A DNA stretch of 64,000 nt from Lachnospiraceae bacterium. GTDB taxonomy: Bacteria; Bacillota; Clostridia; Lachnospirales; Lachnospiraceae. Positions 52,835 through 63,008 of this stretch are shown here, piece after piece (positions within the stretch are counted from its first letter, which is position 1; each line of letters starts with the position of its first letter). The position numbers and the translations under genes were made by a program. A model generated the notes under the pieces. That model was not told the DNA's origin. It was given only the letters and a program-made list of their open reading frames with translations, and searched no databases. The stretch lies in assembly GCA_024685315.1 (NCBI GenBank), contig JAIKVW010000016.1, positions 62,001 through 126,000 of the forward strand, given 5' to 3'.

Positions 52835-55800
52835 GACGAAGTGGACGTATGATCAGAAGAGGGCTATCGAGTCAAGAGGCCGGGACGTTCTGGTAGCGGC
52901 GGCTGCCGGATCAGGGAAAACCGCGGTCCTCACAGGGAGGATAGTAGAGCTTCTTACCGACAGCAAAGACCCGATTGATGTTGACAGGATACTTGTCGTA
53001 ACCTTTACAAAGGCTGCCGCGGCAGAGATGCGTGACAGGATATCTGCGGGAATAGAAAGCAAACTTGAAGTGCTTCCAGGAGACCCTTTTCTTACGAAAC
53101 AGAAGCTGCTGCTGAATTATGCGGATATTTCCACCATAGACAGTTTCTGTATGAGATTTATCAGGGAACACTTCGAGGATCTGGGAATAGACCCGGGCTC
53201 CCGAGTAGGAGAAGAAGGTGAGATCAATCTCCTTAAAAGAGAAACAGCTGATGAAGTACTTGAGGAGTACTATGCCCAGGGAGACCCGGATTTCCTCGAA
53301 TTCGTAGAGAAATATGCCGGCGGGAGAGACGACAGTTCCCTCTCGGAGCTGATACTTGACCTTTATGATCACTCCACCGGAAATCCCTGGCCTGATAAAT
53401 GGCTGGACAAATGCCTCGAGGCGTATGTGAATTTCGATCACAGCAGCGCGAAGCAGAGAATGGAAGAGCTGTACATGCAGATATTCAGGTCGCAGGCTTC
53501 GGAAGGACTCTCACAGGCGCAGTATGCCTTATCGCTCTGCAATAAGAGCGGCGGCCCCTCGTGGTATCTGAACGGGTTTTCCGCGGATCAGGACATTTTC
53601 CGGTTCCTGCTGGAAGCAAAGGATATTGCCGAGGCGGCCGCTAAGCTTAAAGACCTGAAGTTCGGTAAGATCGGCAGCAAACCTTCGGGAGTTCCCGAAC
53701 CCTCAGATTCCACTCTTGTTAAGAAGATCAGGGAAGGATATAAGAATAATATAAAAGATCTTCAGAAGATGCAGATGTTCTCCGAGACTGACACGATCGC
53801 TGAAGAGATGAAATATCTTGCGCCTTCGGTGAGCGTCCTTATATCACTCGTAAAGTCATTTTCCGCGAGATTTGCAGAGGTGAAAAAGGAGCGCTGCCTG
53901 ATAGATTTTGACGATCTGGAGCATTTTACCCTCAGCCTTCTCGGCAGGCCTTCGGATGACGGGAGCGAGACTTTTCCGACAGAGCTCGCGGACAAGGCGG
54001 CTGCAGGTTTCGACGCAGTGATCGTCGATGAGTATCAGGACTGCAACATGGTCCAGGAACTCATTATGGATATGCTGAGCGGGGGACGCGCGGGGAAGCA
54101 CGACCGTTTTATGGTCGGAGATATGAAGCAGAGCATCTATATGTTCCGCCAGGCAGACGCGAAAATATTTGCGGATAAATACGAAAAATACGCTGTCAGC
54201 GATACGGCCCTGAAGATAGACCTTAACAGCAATTTCAGGAGCCGCAGCCAGGTGCTGGAGAGCGTTAACTATATTTTTGAAAGGCTTATGACCAGGGAGA
54301 CCAGCGGCATAGAATATGATAACGCCGCAAGGCTGGTACCGGGAAGGCAGTTCCCGGAAAACCCTGACAAAGCTCAGGAAAGCGAAGAGGATGATCCCTA
54401 CAGGACCGAGATACTTCTGGCAGATTATGACAGGGAGAGCATTGCGGTATCTGAGCACAATATGAGCGCTATGGAGCTCGAGGCCATAATGGCAGCGCAG
54501 AAGATCCGGGAACTGACTGATCCTGTGAAAGGACTGCAGATCTACGACAAGGATCTCGGCGCGTACAGGGTCTGCAGCTTTGGCGACATAGCGGTGCTCG
54601 TCAGAAAGAAAAAAGGCTGGTCGGATACCTTCTTCAGAGTTCTGTCAAAACAAGGCATACCGGTCATTTCACAGGCCGGCGGGGGCTTCTTTGACACTAT
54701 GGAGATAGAGCTTCTGACGGCTATGCTGAAGAGTATAGACAATCCTCAGCAGGATATCTTCTTTACGGCTTTCATGCACAGCCCGATGGAAGGTTTTTCA
54801 TCCGAAGAGCTTGCCCTTATGAGAAGCGAGCGCCGGGGAGGGAGCATCTATGATGCTGCGCATTCCTATGCGGAAAATCATCCGGATCATGAAAAGCTTA
54901 TTCGTTTTCTCAGATTCTTTGATGAGATGCGGGTATATTCGGAAGGCGCAGAGGTGCCGGCATTCATAAGGAAACTCTGCGATGAAAGCGGATTTACTGA
55001 GTATATCAGCGTGCTTCCGCAGGGCAAGGGGCGCTGGGAAAATGTAATGCGTTTTTCAGACCTTGCAAGGGGATTTGCGGCCGGAGGAAAACACGATCTT
55101 TACAGTTTTATCCAGTATATTGATTCACTGAAAGAGAACGGATATGATCCCGGAGAGGCTTCAGGAGGCTCTGCGGAAAACTGTGTCCAGGTCATGAGCG
55201 TGCATAAGAGCAAGGGCCTTCAGTTCCCGGTGGTCCTGCTTTCGGGGACCGGCCAGAATTTTAACATCAGGGACGAAAAGGCTGCCTTTCTGTTCCATCC
55301 TGAATTAGGAGCCGGGCTTAATATCGTTAACCTTAGATCCAGGATGAAGTCTTCGAGCCAGTATAAAGACTTTATTTCAGAGATAAAGCAGCGTGAAAAC
55401 TCCGGAGAGGAAATGCGTATTCTCTACGTTGCGATGACAAGGGCGGAGGAGAAGCTCATTATTACCGGGACGGTCGAAGGTGCAGAAAGCAGATCTGAAA
55501 TATGGAGACAGTCCTTTAAGCCCGGAAGTGCCCTCATGAATCCGGCCATGGTCTTCAATGCGAAGAATTTTTTTGACTGGATAATGCCTATTGTGATCCG
55601 GGATCTTGAACGACCCAGCCCTTCCGGGTTCTTTTCACTGCGTGTAAAGGATTCTTCCGGGATAGCGATGGGAGAGACCGCCGAGAAGATGAGATGGGAC
55701 AGCCGCAGGAAAGAGATCATCAACATCCTGGAGCAGAAGAATCTTAGCGACGCAGATGACGAGAATACCGCCAGACTTCTTGACGAAGACGAGGACTTTG

Positions 55801-56543
55801 AGTACGGATATAAGGATATAATGAAGCTGAAGGGCAAATACAGCGTATCGGCCCTGACTCATAATTTCAGCAGTATAGAGGAAGACTTTGAAAGCACCAG
55901 GCTCTTCGCGGCTCCATCAGAACCCGGCAAGACCGGCGCCGGTGCTCAAGAGAAAGGTACCGCATTCCACAGAGTGCTCGAAAAGCTTGATTTTCGAAAT
56001 GTACCGGATACTGCCTGCAGCGGGGATGCAGAAGACAAGTTAAGAGCTTTCGCTGAATCCGAGCTTTCCCGCATGGAAAACAGCAGGTTTATTACCGACG
56101 AACAGCGGGGGGAAATAGACCTCAACATGCTGGTGCGTTTCCTTTCCTCGCCGCTCTGCGCAAGGCTGAAGAAAGCCGCGGCCTGCGGAAAGCTTAGAAG
56201 AGAATCGCGCTTCGTTATGCAGGTCCCGGCTTCGGAAATAGATCCTTCGGTAAAGAGCAGTGAGCCGGTGCTGGTGCAGGGCGTGATCGATGCCTGGTTT
56301 ACCGAAAAAAGCGGCGAAGATGCGGACAAAGAGCAGATCGTGCTTGTAGATTACAAGACCGACCGTGTTCCTCTTTCAAGAGCGGCTTATGTGCTTAAAA
56401 AGCGTTATGCAAGGCAGCTTGCCATGTACAGCAGTGCGGTCTCGCGCTCTTACGGCCTTGAGACCGGAGAGTGTCTCATATATTCGTTGTTTGCCGGAAT
56501 CGAGATCCGTATCGATCCGGAACAGGATACGGTTAATAATTGA
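52827..56543 (+). CDS. addA: AddA subunit of the AddAB helicase-nuclease
   Basis: The 1238-residue protein carries active helicase motifs: Walker A AAAGSGKTAV (about residue 25-35), VTFTKAAAAEM, VDEYQDCN (Walker B), GDMKQSIYMFR, MSVHKSKGLQFP and VAMTRAEEK, plus a C-terminal nuclease with VLVDYKTDRV near residue 1170. It is the motor and one nuclease of AddAB. The start overlaps addB, and the next gene starts 15 bases after its stop. Confidence 0.96.
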   Translation: MSETKWTYDQKRAIESRGRDVLVAAAAGSGKTAVLTGRIVELLTDSKDPIDVDRILVVTFTKAAAAEMRDRISAGIESKLEVLPGDPFLTKQKLLLNYADISTIDSFCMRFIREHFEDLGIDPGSRVGEEGEINLLKRETADEVLEEYYAQGDPDFLEFVEKYAGGRDDSSLSELILDLYDHSTGNPWPDKWLDKCLEAYVNFDHSSAKQRMEELYMQIFRSQASEGLSQAQYALSLCNKSGGPSWYLNGFSADQDIFRFLLEAKDIAEAAAKLKDLKFGKIGSKPSGVPEPSDSTLVKKIREGYKNNIKDLQKMQMFSETDTIAEEMKYLAPSVSVLISLVKSFSARFAEVKKERCLIDFDDLEHFTLSLLGRPSDDGSETFPTELADKAAAGFDAVIVDEYQDCNMVQELIMDMLSGGRAGKHDRFMVGDMKQSIYMFRQADAKIFADKYEKYAVSDTALKIDLNSNFRSRSQVLESVNYIFERLMTRETSGIEYDNAARLVPGRQFPENPDKAQESEEDDPYRTEILLADYDRESIAVSEHNMSAMELEAIMAAQKIRELTDPVKGLQIYDKDLGAYRVCSFGDIAVLVRKKKGWSDTFFRVLSKQGIPVISQAGGGFFDTMEIELLTAMLKSIDNPQQDIFFTAFMHSPMEGFSSEELALMRSERRGGSIYDAAHSYAENHPDHEKLIRFLRFFDEMRVYSEGAEVPAFIRKLCDESGFTEYISVLPQGKGRWENVMRFSDLARGFAAGGKHDLYSFIQYIDSLKENGYDPGEASGGSAENCVQVMSVHKSKGLQFPVVLLSGTGQNFNIRDEKAAFLFHPELGAGLNIVNLRSRMKSSSQYKDFISEIKQRENSGEEMRILYVAMTRAEEKLIITGTVEGAESRSEIWRQSFKPGSALMNPAMVFNAKNFFDWIMPIVIRDLERPSPSGFFSLRVKDSSGIAMGETAEKMRWDSRRKEIINILEQKNLSDADDENTARLLDEDEDFEYGYKDIMKLKGKYSVSALTHNFSSIEEDFESTRLFAAPSEPGKTGAGAQEKGTAFHRVLEKLDFRNVPDTACSGDAEDKLRAFAESELSRMENSRFITDEQRGEIDLNMLVRFLSSPLCARLKKAAACGKLRRESRFVMQVPASEIDPSVKSSEPVLVQGVIDAWFTEKSGEDADKEQIVLVDYKTDRVPLSRAAYVLKKRYARQLAMYSSAVSRSYGLETGECLIYSLFAGIEIRIDPEQDTVNN

Positions 56544-56558
56544 TTGGGGGACGGAGTA

Positions 56559-57596
56559 TTGAAACCTGCAAGGATAATATCGTTAATCGTAATTGTGGTC
56601 ATCGGTATAGCAGTGGGAAGATTTGCTTTCGAGAAATACTACTATGAAGAGCCGGAGAAAAGCTTCAGCGAGGCTTTTGAAGCACTCAAAAGCAATAATA
56701 AAGAAGAGGCCAAGAAATATATCGACTACAATGCATTCAGATCTGATGCCGGCAGTGAAGAAGTCTACGAGGCGCTGATGACTGATTTTGAATACACTCT
56801 CGACAGCATTGTGAGGGACGAGTCAGACCGAAAATCAGCTACAGCGCACGTTACTGTCAGCAACCGCGATTTCAAGAAGATCTACGGAGAATTCGTGGTA
56901 AAGGCATACCAGAAAGCCATCAATAATACTTATGCCGAGGATCCGCTAAGCGACGACGAGCTAAAGGTCGAACTGGACGCGCTCCTTCTGGAGATGCTTG
57001 AAACTTCCGATACGGACCCGGTCATAGCTGAGCTTGAGTTCAAAATGAACAGGACAGAGCGCATCTGGCATATCGAGGTCAGCGAAAACGATATAGACTT
57101 GATATTCGGCAGGATAATGACTGCAAGAAGAAATGCTGAGATCATCCTGGGCGATATGAGCAGCGAGGCCCTGGCTACTATCGAGACCGCCTACAAGGAA
57201 GAACTGAACGACTCCGTTACAATGATCCGCAACAGCGCCCATTTCATAGTTGATGATGTCTGGAACAACTGCCTCAGGCACATAATCAGCTGTATTGATG
57301 CCGGTACAGATGCGGAAGGCAGAGAGTACGACCTTTCAGAAGGAATGGCCCAGCTCGATGTTCTGAGGACTGAGCTTATCAGGTTCCACATTAATATCAG
57401 CAGTCTTGATGGTGAGGAATACTCCTCTATCAGGTCTGCATGGAACAGTTATATGAATGAATTTGAAAGCCTGTACACTGAGATCGTAGAGGCTGATCCG
57501 GAACCCGAGGACTACGACTATGAACCGGATACCGCAGCCCTTATATCCGCTATGCAGCTGTTCTCTGATCTTGCCTATGGCCAGCCCGGAAGCTGA
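56559..57596 (+). CDS. Membrane-anchored protein of unknown function
   Basis: I prefer the TTG at 56559 as start (MKPARIISLIV), 8 bases after GGGGGAC; the TTG at 56544 has no room for a ribosome site. Residues 6-22 form one membrane segment and the remaining 320 residues are outside: two domains of Glu/Asp-rich helices, the first (30-130) with the fold of small DUF4878/DUF5105-like lipoprotein domains, the second helical with paired Trp (DDVWNNCLRH, RSAWNSYMN). It is the last gene of the addBA group. Confidence 0.7.
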   Translation: MKPARIISLIVIVVIGIAVGRFAFEKYYYEEPEKSFSEAFEALKSNNKEEAKKYIDYNAFRSDAGSEEVYEALMTDFEYTLDSIVRDESDRKSATAHVTVSNRDFKKIYGEFVVKAYQKAINNTYAEDPLSDDELKVELDALLLEMLETSDTDPVIAELEFKMNRTERIWHIEVSENDIDLIFGRIMTARRNAEIILGDMSSEALATIETAYKEELNDSVTMIRNSAHFIVDDVWNNCLRHIISCIDAGTDAEGREYDLSEGMAQLDVLRTELIRFHINISSLDGEEYSSIRSAWNSYMNEFESLYTEIVEADPEPEDYDYEPDTAALISAMQLFSDLAYGQPGS

Positions 57597-57608
57597 GCAA
57601 CTTTATTC

Positions 57609-57637
57609 TTGCGGATATCTCATTGATAATGTAGAAT
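57609..57637 (+). promoter_or_regulatory. Possible promoter of hisS-aspS-glyA
   Basis: TTGCGG (57609-57614), 17 bases, TAGAAT (57632-57637), 32 bases before the hisS ATG. Confidence 0.45.
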
Positions 57638-57669
57638 GATTTTTAGCGTTAAAAACAAGGAGCTTACTT

Positions 57670-58929
57670 ATGAAACTTATTAAAACACCGGTCAAGGGAA
57701 TGGCCGATATGCTTCCGTCTGATATGAGGCTGAGGAACCTTGTCCTAGCCAGGATCAGGAAGAATTACTCATCGCGCGGATTTATGGAGATCGAGACTCC
57801 AGCGATGGAGCATATCGAAAACCTTACTTCCAAGCAGGGCGGGGACAATGAAAAGCTTATATTCAAGGTCCTGAAGCGCGGCGCTGAACTTCGGCGGGCT
57901 ATTGACGCAGGTAATGAAGAATTTGCCGACAGCGGACTGAGGTATGACCTTACGGTACCCCTCGTGCGTTACTATTCTAATAATAAAGAGAAGCTTCCGG
58001 TTCCTTTTAAGGCGCTCCAGATCGGAAACGTATGGCGCGCTGACAATCCTCAGAAAGGGCGTTTCCGCCAGTTCACCCAGTGCGATATCGATATTCTCGG
58101 GGATGAGACCGACTTGGCCGAGATCGAGCTTATTTCAGCTACAGCCGGGACACTTACGGATCTATTTGAGGGAACCGATATTACAGGATTTACGGTGCAC
58201 ATAAATGACCGGAGGATACTTGCGGCAGCAGCGGTAAAGGCAGGATTCCGGGAAGAAGATCTGGAGAGCGTGCTGATCTCGCTCGACAAATATGACAAGA
58301 TCGGAAAAGACGGCGTCAGGGCTGAGCTTATCGAGAACGGTTTCAGCGCGGAAGCTGCAGATAACTATCTTGGACTTTATGATGGCGGGGATGTTTCCTG
58401 CGAAGAGTTCTGCGATAAGATCGGTGAGGAACTCCTTCCGGTTTCCGTAAAGGACTGGCTGCTCGAGATAATGGAGTGCGCCGCGGCCGAGACCGGCGAT
58501 AATGTGACCCTCAAATTTGATCCCTCGCTTGTAAGAGGCATGGGATACTACACCGGGACGATCTTCGAGGTAACTGTCGACGGATATGGATTTTCAATTG
58601 CCGGCGGCGGAAGATATGACAGGATGGTAGGCAAGTTTACCGGGCAGGAGACCTGCGCATGCGGTTTCTCCATAGGCTTTGAGCGCATTATTACCATACT
58701 TAAGGACAAGCTTCAGGATACCGTTAAACTGCCTGAGGGCAGCACGGCCATCCTCATTGACAAAAAGGTAAATGCAGAGAAGAAACTTGCGGCCCTGCAC
58801 CAGGCGGCAGAGCTCAGGGAACAGGGGCTGACGGTCATCGTCGAACCCATGCGCAAGAACATGAAGCAGCAGATAGCTCTTCTTGAGGATGAAGGATACA
58901 CCGAGTTCCTGAAGATATACAATGATTAA
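57670..58929 (+). CDS. hisS: Histidine-tRNA ligase
   Basis: The 419-residue class II synthetase has motif 1 (GFMEIETPAMEH), motif 2 (FRQFTQCDIDILGD), the histidine-binding stretch LVRGMGYYTGTIFE (family consensus RGLDYY) and motif 3 (GFSIGFERI), plus a C-terminal anticodon domain. Its position before aspS is the normal hisS-aspS pair. HisZ is ruled out by the complete anticodon domain and by neighbours. No T-box leader is seen in the 73-base gap before it. Confidence 0.94.
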   Translation: MKLIKTPVKGMADMLPSDMRLRNLVLARIRKNYSSRGFMEIETPAMEHIENLTSKQGGDNEKLIFKVLKRGAELRRAIDAGNEEFADSGLRYDLTVPLVRYYSNNKEKLPVPFKALQIGNVWRADNPQKGRFRQFTQCDIDILGDETDLAEIELISATAGTLTDLFEGTDITGFTVHINDRRILAAAAVKAGFREEDLESVLISLDKYDKIGKDGVRAELIENGFSAEAADNYLGLYDGGDVSCEEFCDKIGEELLPVSVKDWLLEIMECAAAETGDNVTLKFDPSLVRGMGYYTGTIFEVTVDGYGFSIAGGGRYDRMVGKFTGQETCACGFSIGFERIITILKDKLQDTVKLPEGSTAILIDKKVNAEKKLAALHQAAELREQGLTVIVEPMRKNMKQQIALLEDEGYTEFLKIYND

Positions 58930-58974
58930 AATATTAGCAGAAAACTGCTTTATTATTTGAAAGGAGCCTTTGAA

Positions 58975-60783
58975 ATGGCAGAGTCACTGGGCGGTATGAA
59001 ACGTTCACACCGCTGCACAGAAGTCAGCAGTTCCAATCTCGGCGAGACAGTTACCGTGATGGGCTGGGTACAGAAGAACCGCAATAAGGGAGGTCTGATT
59101 TTCGTTGATCTCCGTGACAGGACCGGGATCCTCCAGATCATCTTCGAAGAATCACAGTGCGGAAGTGAAGTTTTCGAGAAGGCAGGGAAGCTGCGCGCAG
59201 AGTTTACCATTGCCGTAAAAGGCGTTGTGGCAAAGCGCGCCGGCGCGGTAAATGAGAACCTTGCTACCGGAGATATTGAGGTCATCGCAAAAGAACTCAA
59301 GATCCTGGCTGAAGCTGAGACGCCTCCTTTCCACATCGAGGAAAACAGCAAGACGAGGGATGAAATCAGGCTGAAGTACAGATATCTTGACCTTAGAAGG
59401 CCTGACCTTCAGAGAGTTATCATGATGAGGAGCGAGATCTGCCGCGTCGTGAGGAATTTCCTTGCCGAGGAAGGTTTTATCGAGATCGAGACTCCTATGC
59501 TTACCAAGAGCACCCCGGAAGGAGCGCGCGACTATCTGGTGCCGAGCCGTATTCATAAGGGCAGCTTTTACGCCCTTCCGCAGTCACCCCAGCTTTTTAA
59601 ACAGCTCCTGATGGTAGCGGGCTACGACCGCTATTATCAGCTGGCAAGGTGCTTCCGCGATGAGGACCTCAGAGCGCACAGACAGCCCGAGTTCACCCAG
59701 ATCGACATGGAGCTCTCATTCGTTGACCAGGAAGACGTTATCGATGTAAATGAGAGACTTATGAAGACCCTGTTCAAGGAGATCCTTGACATTGATATCG
59801 ATACTCCGCTTCGCAGGATGACCTGGCATGAAGCTATGGAGCGATTCGGTTCCGATAAGCCTGACACAAGGTTCGGCATGGAGCTTAAGAACGTATCTGA
59901 AGTCGTAAAGGACTGCGGGTTCGGAGTTTTCTCCGGAGCAGTCGCTGCCGGCGGGAGCGTTCGAGGCATCAATGCTAAAGGCCAGGCAGGAATGCCCAGA
60001 AAAAAAATAGACGCGCTTACGGAATTCGTTAAAGGATACGGCGCAAAGGGTATTGCTTACATACAGATTCACGAAGACGGATCGATCAAATCTTCATTTT
60101 CAAAGTTCATGTCAGACGATGAGATGAAGGCTCTTATCGGCGCGCTCGAAGGCGAGCCCGGCGACCTTCTCCTTCTTGTGGCAGATAAGAACAAGATAGT
60201 ATTCTCGGCTCTCGGGGGGCTCCGCCTTGAGCTTGGAGAGCAGATGGGACTTATTGACAAGGACCGCTACGATTTCCTGTGGATCACGGATTTCCCTCTT
60301 CTTGAATGGTCAGAAGAAGAGAACAGGTTCATGGCCGAGCATCATCCCTTCACAATGCCGAAGGAAGAAGACTGGGAATACATCGACAGCGATCCAGGCA
60401 GGGTCCGCGCCCAGGCCTATGACATCGTCCTTAACGGAAATGAGATCGGCGGCGGTTCTGTGAGGATACACCGCAGCGATATCCAGGAAAAGATGTTTGA
60501 AGTCCTTGGCTTCACCCCTGAAAGGGCGCAGGAACAGTTCGGATTCCTGCTCACCGCTTTCAAGTACGGTGTTCCGCCTCACGCAGGACTTGCATACGGT
60601 CTTGACAGACTGGTCATGCTTATGGCAAAAGTAGATACCATCAGGGACGTAATAGCATTCCCGAAGGTAAAGGATGCTTCCTGCCTCATGACCGAGGCTC
60701 CTGGCAGGGTAGACGCACAGCAGCTTGAAGAACTTGGTATTTCAATTACAGAGGATAAGGAGGAAGAGAATGTTCAGCTTTAA
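58975..60783 (+). CDS. aspS: Aspartate-tRNA ligase (bacterial type)
   Basis: The real start is ATG 58975 ([12 protein letters not shown]) with AAAGGAG upstream; 602 residues. It has an OB-fold anticodon domain ([23 protein letters not shown]), class II motifs with [21 protein letters not shown] and [22 protein letters not shown], and the extra bacterial GAD domain (about 300-410). It charges tRNA-Asp. It overlaps glyA by 14 bases. Confidence 0.96.
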   Translation: MAESLGGMKRSHRCTEVSSSNLGETVTVMGWVQKNRNKGGLIFVDLRDRTGILQIIFEESQCGSEVFEKAGKLRAEFTIAVKGVVAKRAGAVNENLATGDIEVIAKELKILAEAETPPFHIEENSKTRDEIRLKYRYLDLRRPDLQRVIMMRSEICRVVRNFLAEEGFIEIETPMLTKSTPEGARDYLVPSRIHKGSFYALPQSPQLFKQLLMVAGYDRYYQLARCFRDEDLRAHRQPEFTQIDMELSFVDQEDVIDVNERLMKTLFKEILDIDIDTPLRRMTWHEAMERFGSDKPDTRFGMELKNVSEVVKDCGFGVFSGAVAAGGSVRGINAKGQAGMPRKKIDALTEFVKGYGAKGIAYIQIHEDGSIKSSFSKFMSDDEMKALIGALEGEPGDLLLLVADKNKIVFSALGGLRLELGEQMGLIDKDRYDFLWITDFPLLEWSEEENRFMAEHHPFTMPKEEDWEYIDSDPGRVRAQAYDIVLNGNEIGGGSVRIHRSDIQEKMFEVLGFTPERAQEQFGFLLTAFKYGVPPHAGLAYGLDRLVMLMAKVDTIRDVIAFPKVKDASCLMTEAPGRVDAQQLEELGISITEDKEEENVQL

Positions 60784-62008
60784 AGAGATCGAAGCAGTTG
60801 ACCGCGAGATAGCAGAGGCTATACAGCTTGAGGCCGGAAGGCAGAATCAGAACATTGAGCTTATTGCATCTGAGAACTTCACCAGCAAGGCCGTTATGGC
60901 TGCAATGGGCAGCCCCCTTACCAACAAATATGCTGAAGGCTATCCCGGAAAGCGCTATTACGGCGGATGCCAGTATGTGGACATCGTTGAGAACCTCGCT
61001 ATCGATCGTGTAAAAGAACTCTACGGCGCTGCATACGCAAATGTACAGCCTCATTCGGGAGCTCAGGCCAATATGGCTGTTTTCATGGCCCTTCTTAAGC
61101 CCGGCGATACCTATATGGGAATGAGTCTTGACCACGGCGGGCACCTTACCCACGGAAGCCCTGCCAATTTCTCCGGAAAGATCTATCATGTTGTGCCTTA
61201 CGGAGTCGATGACAACGGTTTCATCGATTATGACAAAGTAAGGGAGATCGCCATTGAGTGCAGGCCCAAAATGATAATCGCAGGGGCAAGCGCATACTGC
61301 AGGACCATCGATTTCAAGAGGTTCCGCGAGATCGCAGATGAAGTTGGGGCTTATCTTATGGTTGACATGGCCCATATCGCTGGTCTTGTCGCTGCAGGGC
61401 TTCATCCGAGCCCGGTTCCCTACGCGCATGTGGTCACCTCGACTACACACAAGACTCTCAGGGGGCCGAGAGGCGGAATAATCATCTGCGGCACCGATGA
61501 GTTCTCAAAGAAGCTTAACTCCGCAATATTCCCCGGTACCCAGGGCGGACCGCTTGAGCATATCATTGCAGCCAAGGCAGTCGCTTTCAAAGAGGCTCTG
61601 AGCCCGGAATTCAAGGAATACCAGCAGAGGATCCTGGATAACGCGCAGGCTCTCTGCAAGGGTCTTCAGGCACGCGGGGCAGTGATCGTTTCCGGAGGTA
61701 CGGACAACCACCTTATGCTTATGGATGTAAGAGGATTCGGACTCACCGGAAAGCAGGCTGAAAAGATGCTCGACGAAGTGCATATTACCTGCAATAAGAA
61801 CACCATTCCGAATGATCCTGAGTCGCCCTTCGTTACCAGCGGGCTGAGGCTTGGGACTCCTGCAGCCACCACCAGGGGCTTCAATACCGAAGATATGGAT
61901 AAGGTCGCCGAAGCGATCGTCCTTACGCTTACTGATTTTGAGGCCAATAAGGAGAAAGCTGCAGCAATTGTTAAAGAGCTTACAGACAGGTATCCGCTCT
62001 ATAGATAA
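60770..62008 (+). CDS. glyA: Serine hydroxymethyltransferase
   Basis: ATG 60770 ([11 protein letters not shown]) lies behind AAGGAGG; 412 residues. The PLP Lys is in [16 protein letters not shown] (about 229), and GCQYVDIVE and [14 protein letters not shown] are both family landmarks. It makes glycine and methylene-THF from serine, feeding purine and thymidylate synthesis. Start overlap with aspS implies coupling. A terminator follows at 62029. Confidence 0.96.
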   Translation: MFSFKEIEAVDREIAEAIQLEAGRQNQNIELIASENFTSKAVMAAMGSPLTNKYAEGYPGKRYYGGCQYVDIVENLAIDRVKELYGAAYANVQPHSGAQANMAVFMALLKPGDTYMGMSLDHGGHLTHGSPANFSGKIYHVVPYGVDDNGFIDYDKVREIAIECRPKMIIAGASAYCRTIDFKRFREIADEVGAYLMVDMAHIAGLVAAGLHPSPVPYAHVVTSTTHKTLRGPRGGIIICGTDEFSKKLNSAIFPGTQGGPLEHIIAAKAVAFKEALSPEFKEYQQRILDNAQALCKGLQARGAVIVSGGTDNHLMLMDVRGFGLTGKQAEKMLDEVHITCNKNTIPNDPESPFVTSGLRLGTPAATTRGFNTEDMDKVAEAIVLTLTDFEANKEKAAAIVKELTDRYPLYR

Positions 62009-62028
62009 GATGCCTTAAAGGCAAAAAC

Positions 62029-62083
62029 AGGGAGCTCCTGGCGCCGGGGATAAGACCGGTCTCAGGAGCGCCTTGTTTTTATG
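62029..62083 (+). terminator. Terminator after glyA
   Basis: GGGAGCTCCTG near 62030 pairs with CAGGAGCGCC near 62064, with a stem-loop in between, then TTGTTTTTATG. Confidence 0.65.
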
Positions 62084-62106
62084 GGGGTCATAATTAATAA
62101 GACCCG

Positions 62107-62910
62107 TTATATAAGACCATAATGGATCAGTGCGTTTTTGATACCGTCATTTTCAACAGTGTCTGTCACATACTCCGCAAAGTCCTCGAGTGCAGGCGCG
62201 TGAACCCCCATGGCAATTCCATGCCCCGCTGCTTTCAGCATCGGAAGGTCATTAGCCGCATCGCCGAAAGCATAGCTGTCCGACTCGGGGATCCCGAGCT
62301 TTTCGGCAAGGATTCGCATCCCCCTAGCCTTGGAGTTGCCTTTACGGAGGATCTCGTAGATCCTTCCGCCGTAGTCGATTTCTTCGGCGACAGGCCTGAT
62401 CTCTTTAAGGAAAGCGTCAATGTTTTCGTCGTCTGAATGGTCACGCGAGGGGAAGATTATGAATTTGTAAAAGTCAAAATTTCTGTCATCCGTATATCCG
62501 GATGCAAAAAGTCCTTTCTTCCTGAAGCTTTCGGCAATATTGATCAGAGGGCCGTGCAGATATTTGTCCGGTCTCATGTATACATCGTCAGGGCCTTCTA
62601 TAAACGAGGGAATATTGTATTTAATTATGCCGTCGATGATAAGAGAGGCTTCTTCTGGCCGGAAGAGGTCAGAATATATTGTTTCGCCCTGGTAGATGAT
62701 CTGAGCGCCGCAGCAGCATATGAAGCCGTCAAAAGGAAAGTCCCTGATTATGGAAGGCATTGTGCGGGTAGTGCGTCCGGTATTTACAAATGCAAGGTGC
62801 CCGTTCTCCCTTGCTTTAAGGATCGCTTCCTTTGCACTCTCAGGGAAAATCTCGGTTTCCTGGGTTATGAGTGTGCCGTCTATATCGAATAAAAGCATGC
62901 TCCTGTTCAT
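62107..62910 (-). CDS. HAD superfamily phosphatase, Cof type
   Basis: The 267-residue protein has the HAD core DxDGT (LLFDIDGTLIT, Asp9 and Asp11), a cap domain C2 and a C-terminal GDAANDLPML motif with the metal-binding Asp. Cof-type members dephosphorylate sugar phosphates, pyridoxal phosphate or flavin precursors. The substrate is unknown. It has its own promoter in the divergent gap. Confidence 0.9.
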   Translation of the reverse strand: MNRSMLLFDIDGTLITQETEIFPESAKEAILKARENGHLAFVNTGRTTRTMPSIIRDFPFDGFICCCGAQIIYQGETIYSDLFRPEEASLIIDGIIKYNIPSFIEGPDDVYMRPDKYLHGPLINIAESFRKKGLFASGYTDDRNFDFYKFIIFPSRDHSDDENIDAFLKEIRPVAEEIDYGGRIYEILRKGNSKARGMRILAEKLGIPESDSYAFGDAANDLPMLKAAGHGIAMGVHAPALEDFAEYVTDTVENDGIKNALIHYGLI

Positions 62911-62961
62911 TGTGTAAGTGCTCCGTATACTGTTTCTGCAGGATGAAACGATTTACTCACG

Positions 62962-62991
62962 ATTATACCATGTTTGTCCGGGATGTGTAAA
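62962..62991 (-). promoter_or_regulatory. Promoter of the HAD gene
   Basis: On the minus strand TTTACA (62991-62986) and TATAAT (62967-62962) are 18 bases apart. It overlaps the topB promoter on the other strand. Confidence 0.65.
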
Positions 62992-63002
62992 AGTGGTATA
63001 AT
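62974..63002 (+). promoter_or_regulatory. Promoter of the structured element and topB
   Basis: TTGTCC (62974-62979) and a perfect TATAAT (62997-63002) are 17 bases apart. The likely start of the RNA is near 63009, only about six bases before the first stem of the structured element. Confidence 0.7.
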
Positions 63003-63008
63003 CTGTAA

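Noticed and set aside
57597..57669. T-box leader before hisS-aspS
   Set aside because: The gap is 73 bases, too short for a T-box, and has no specifier stem or T-box bulge sequence.
57670..58929. HisZ, the regulatory subunit of histidine biosynthesis
   Set aside because: The protein is full length with an anticodon-binding domain, class II motifs and an aspS neighbour. No his biosynthesis genes are nearby.
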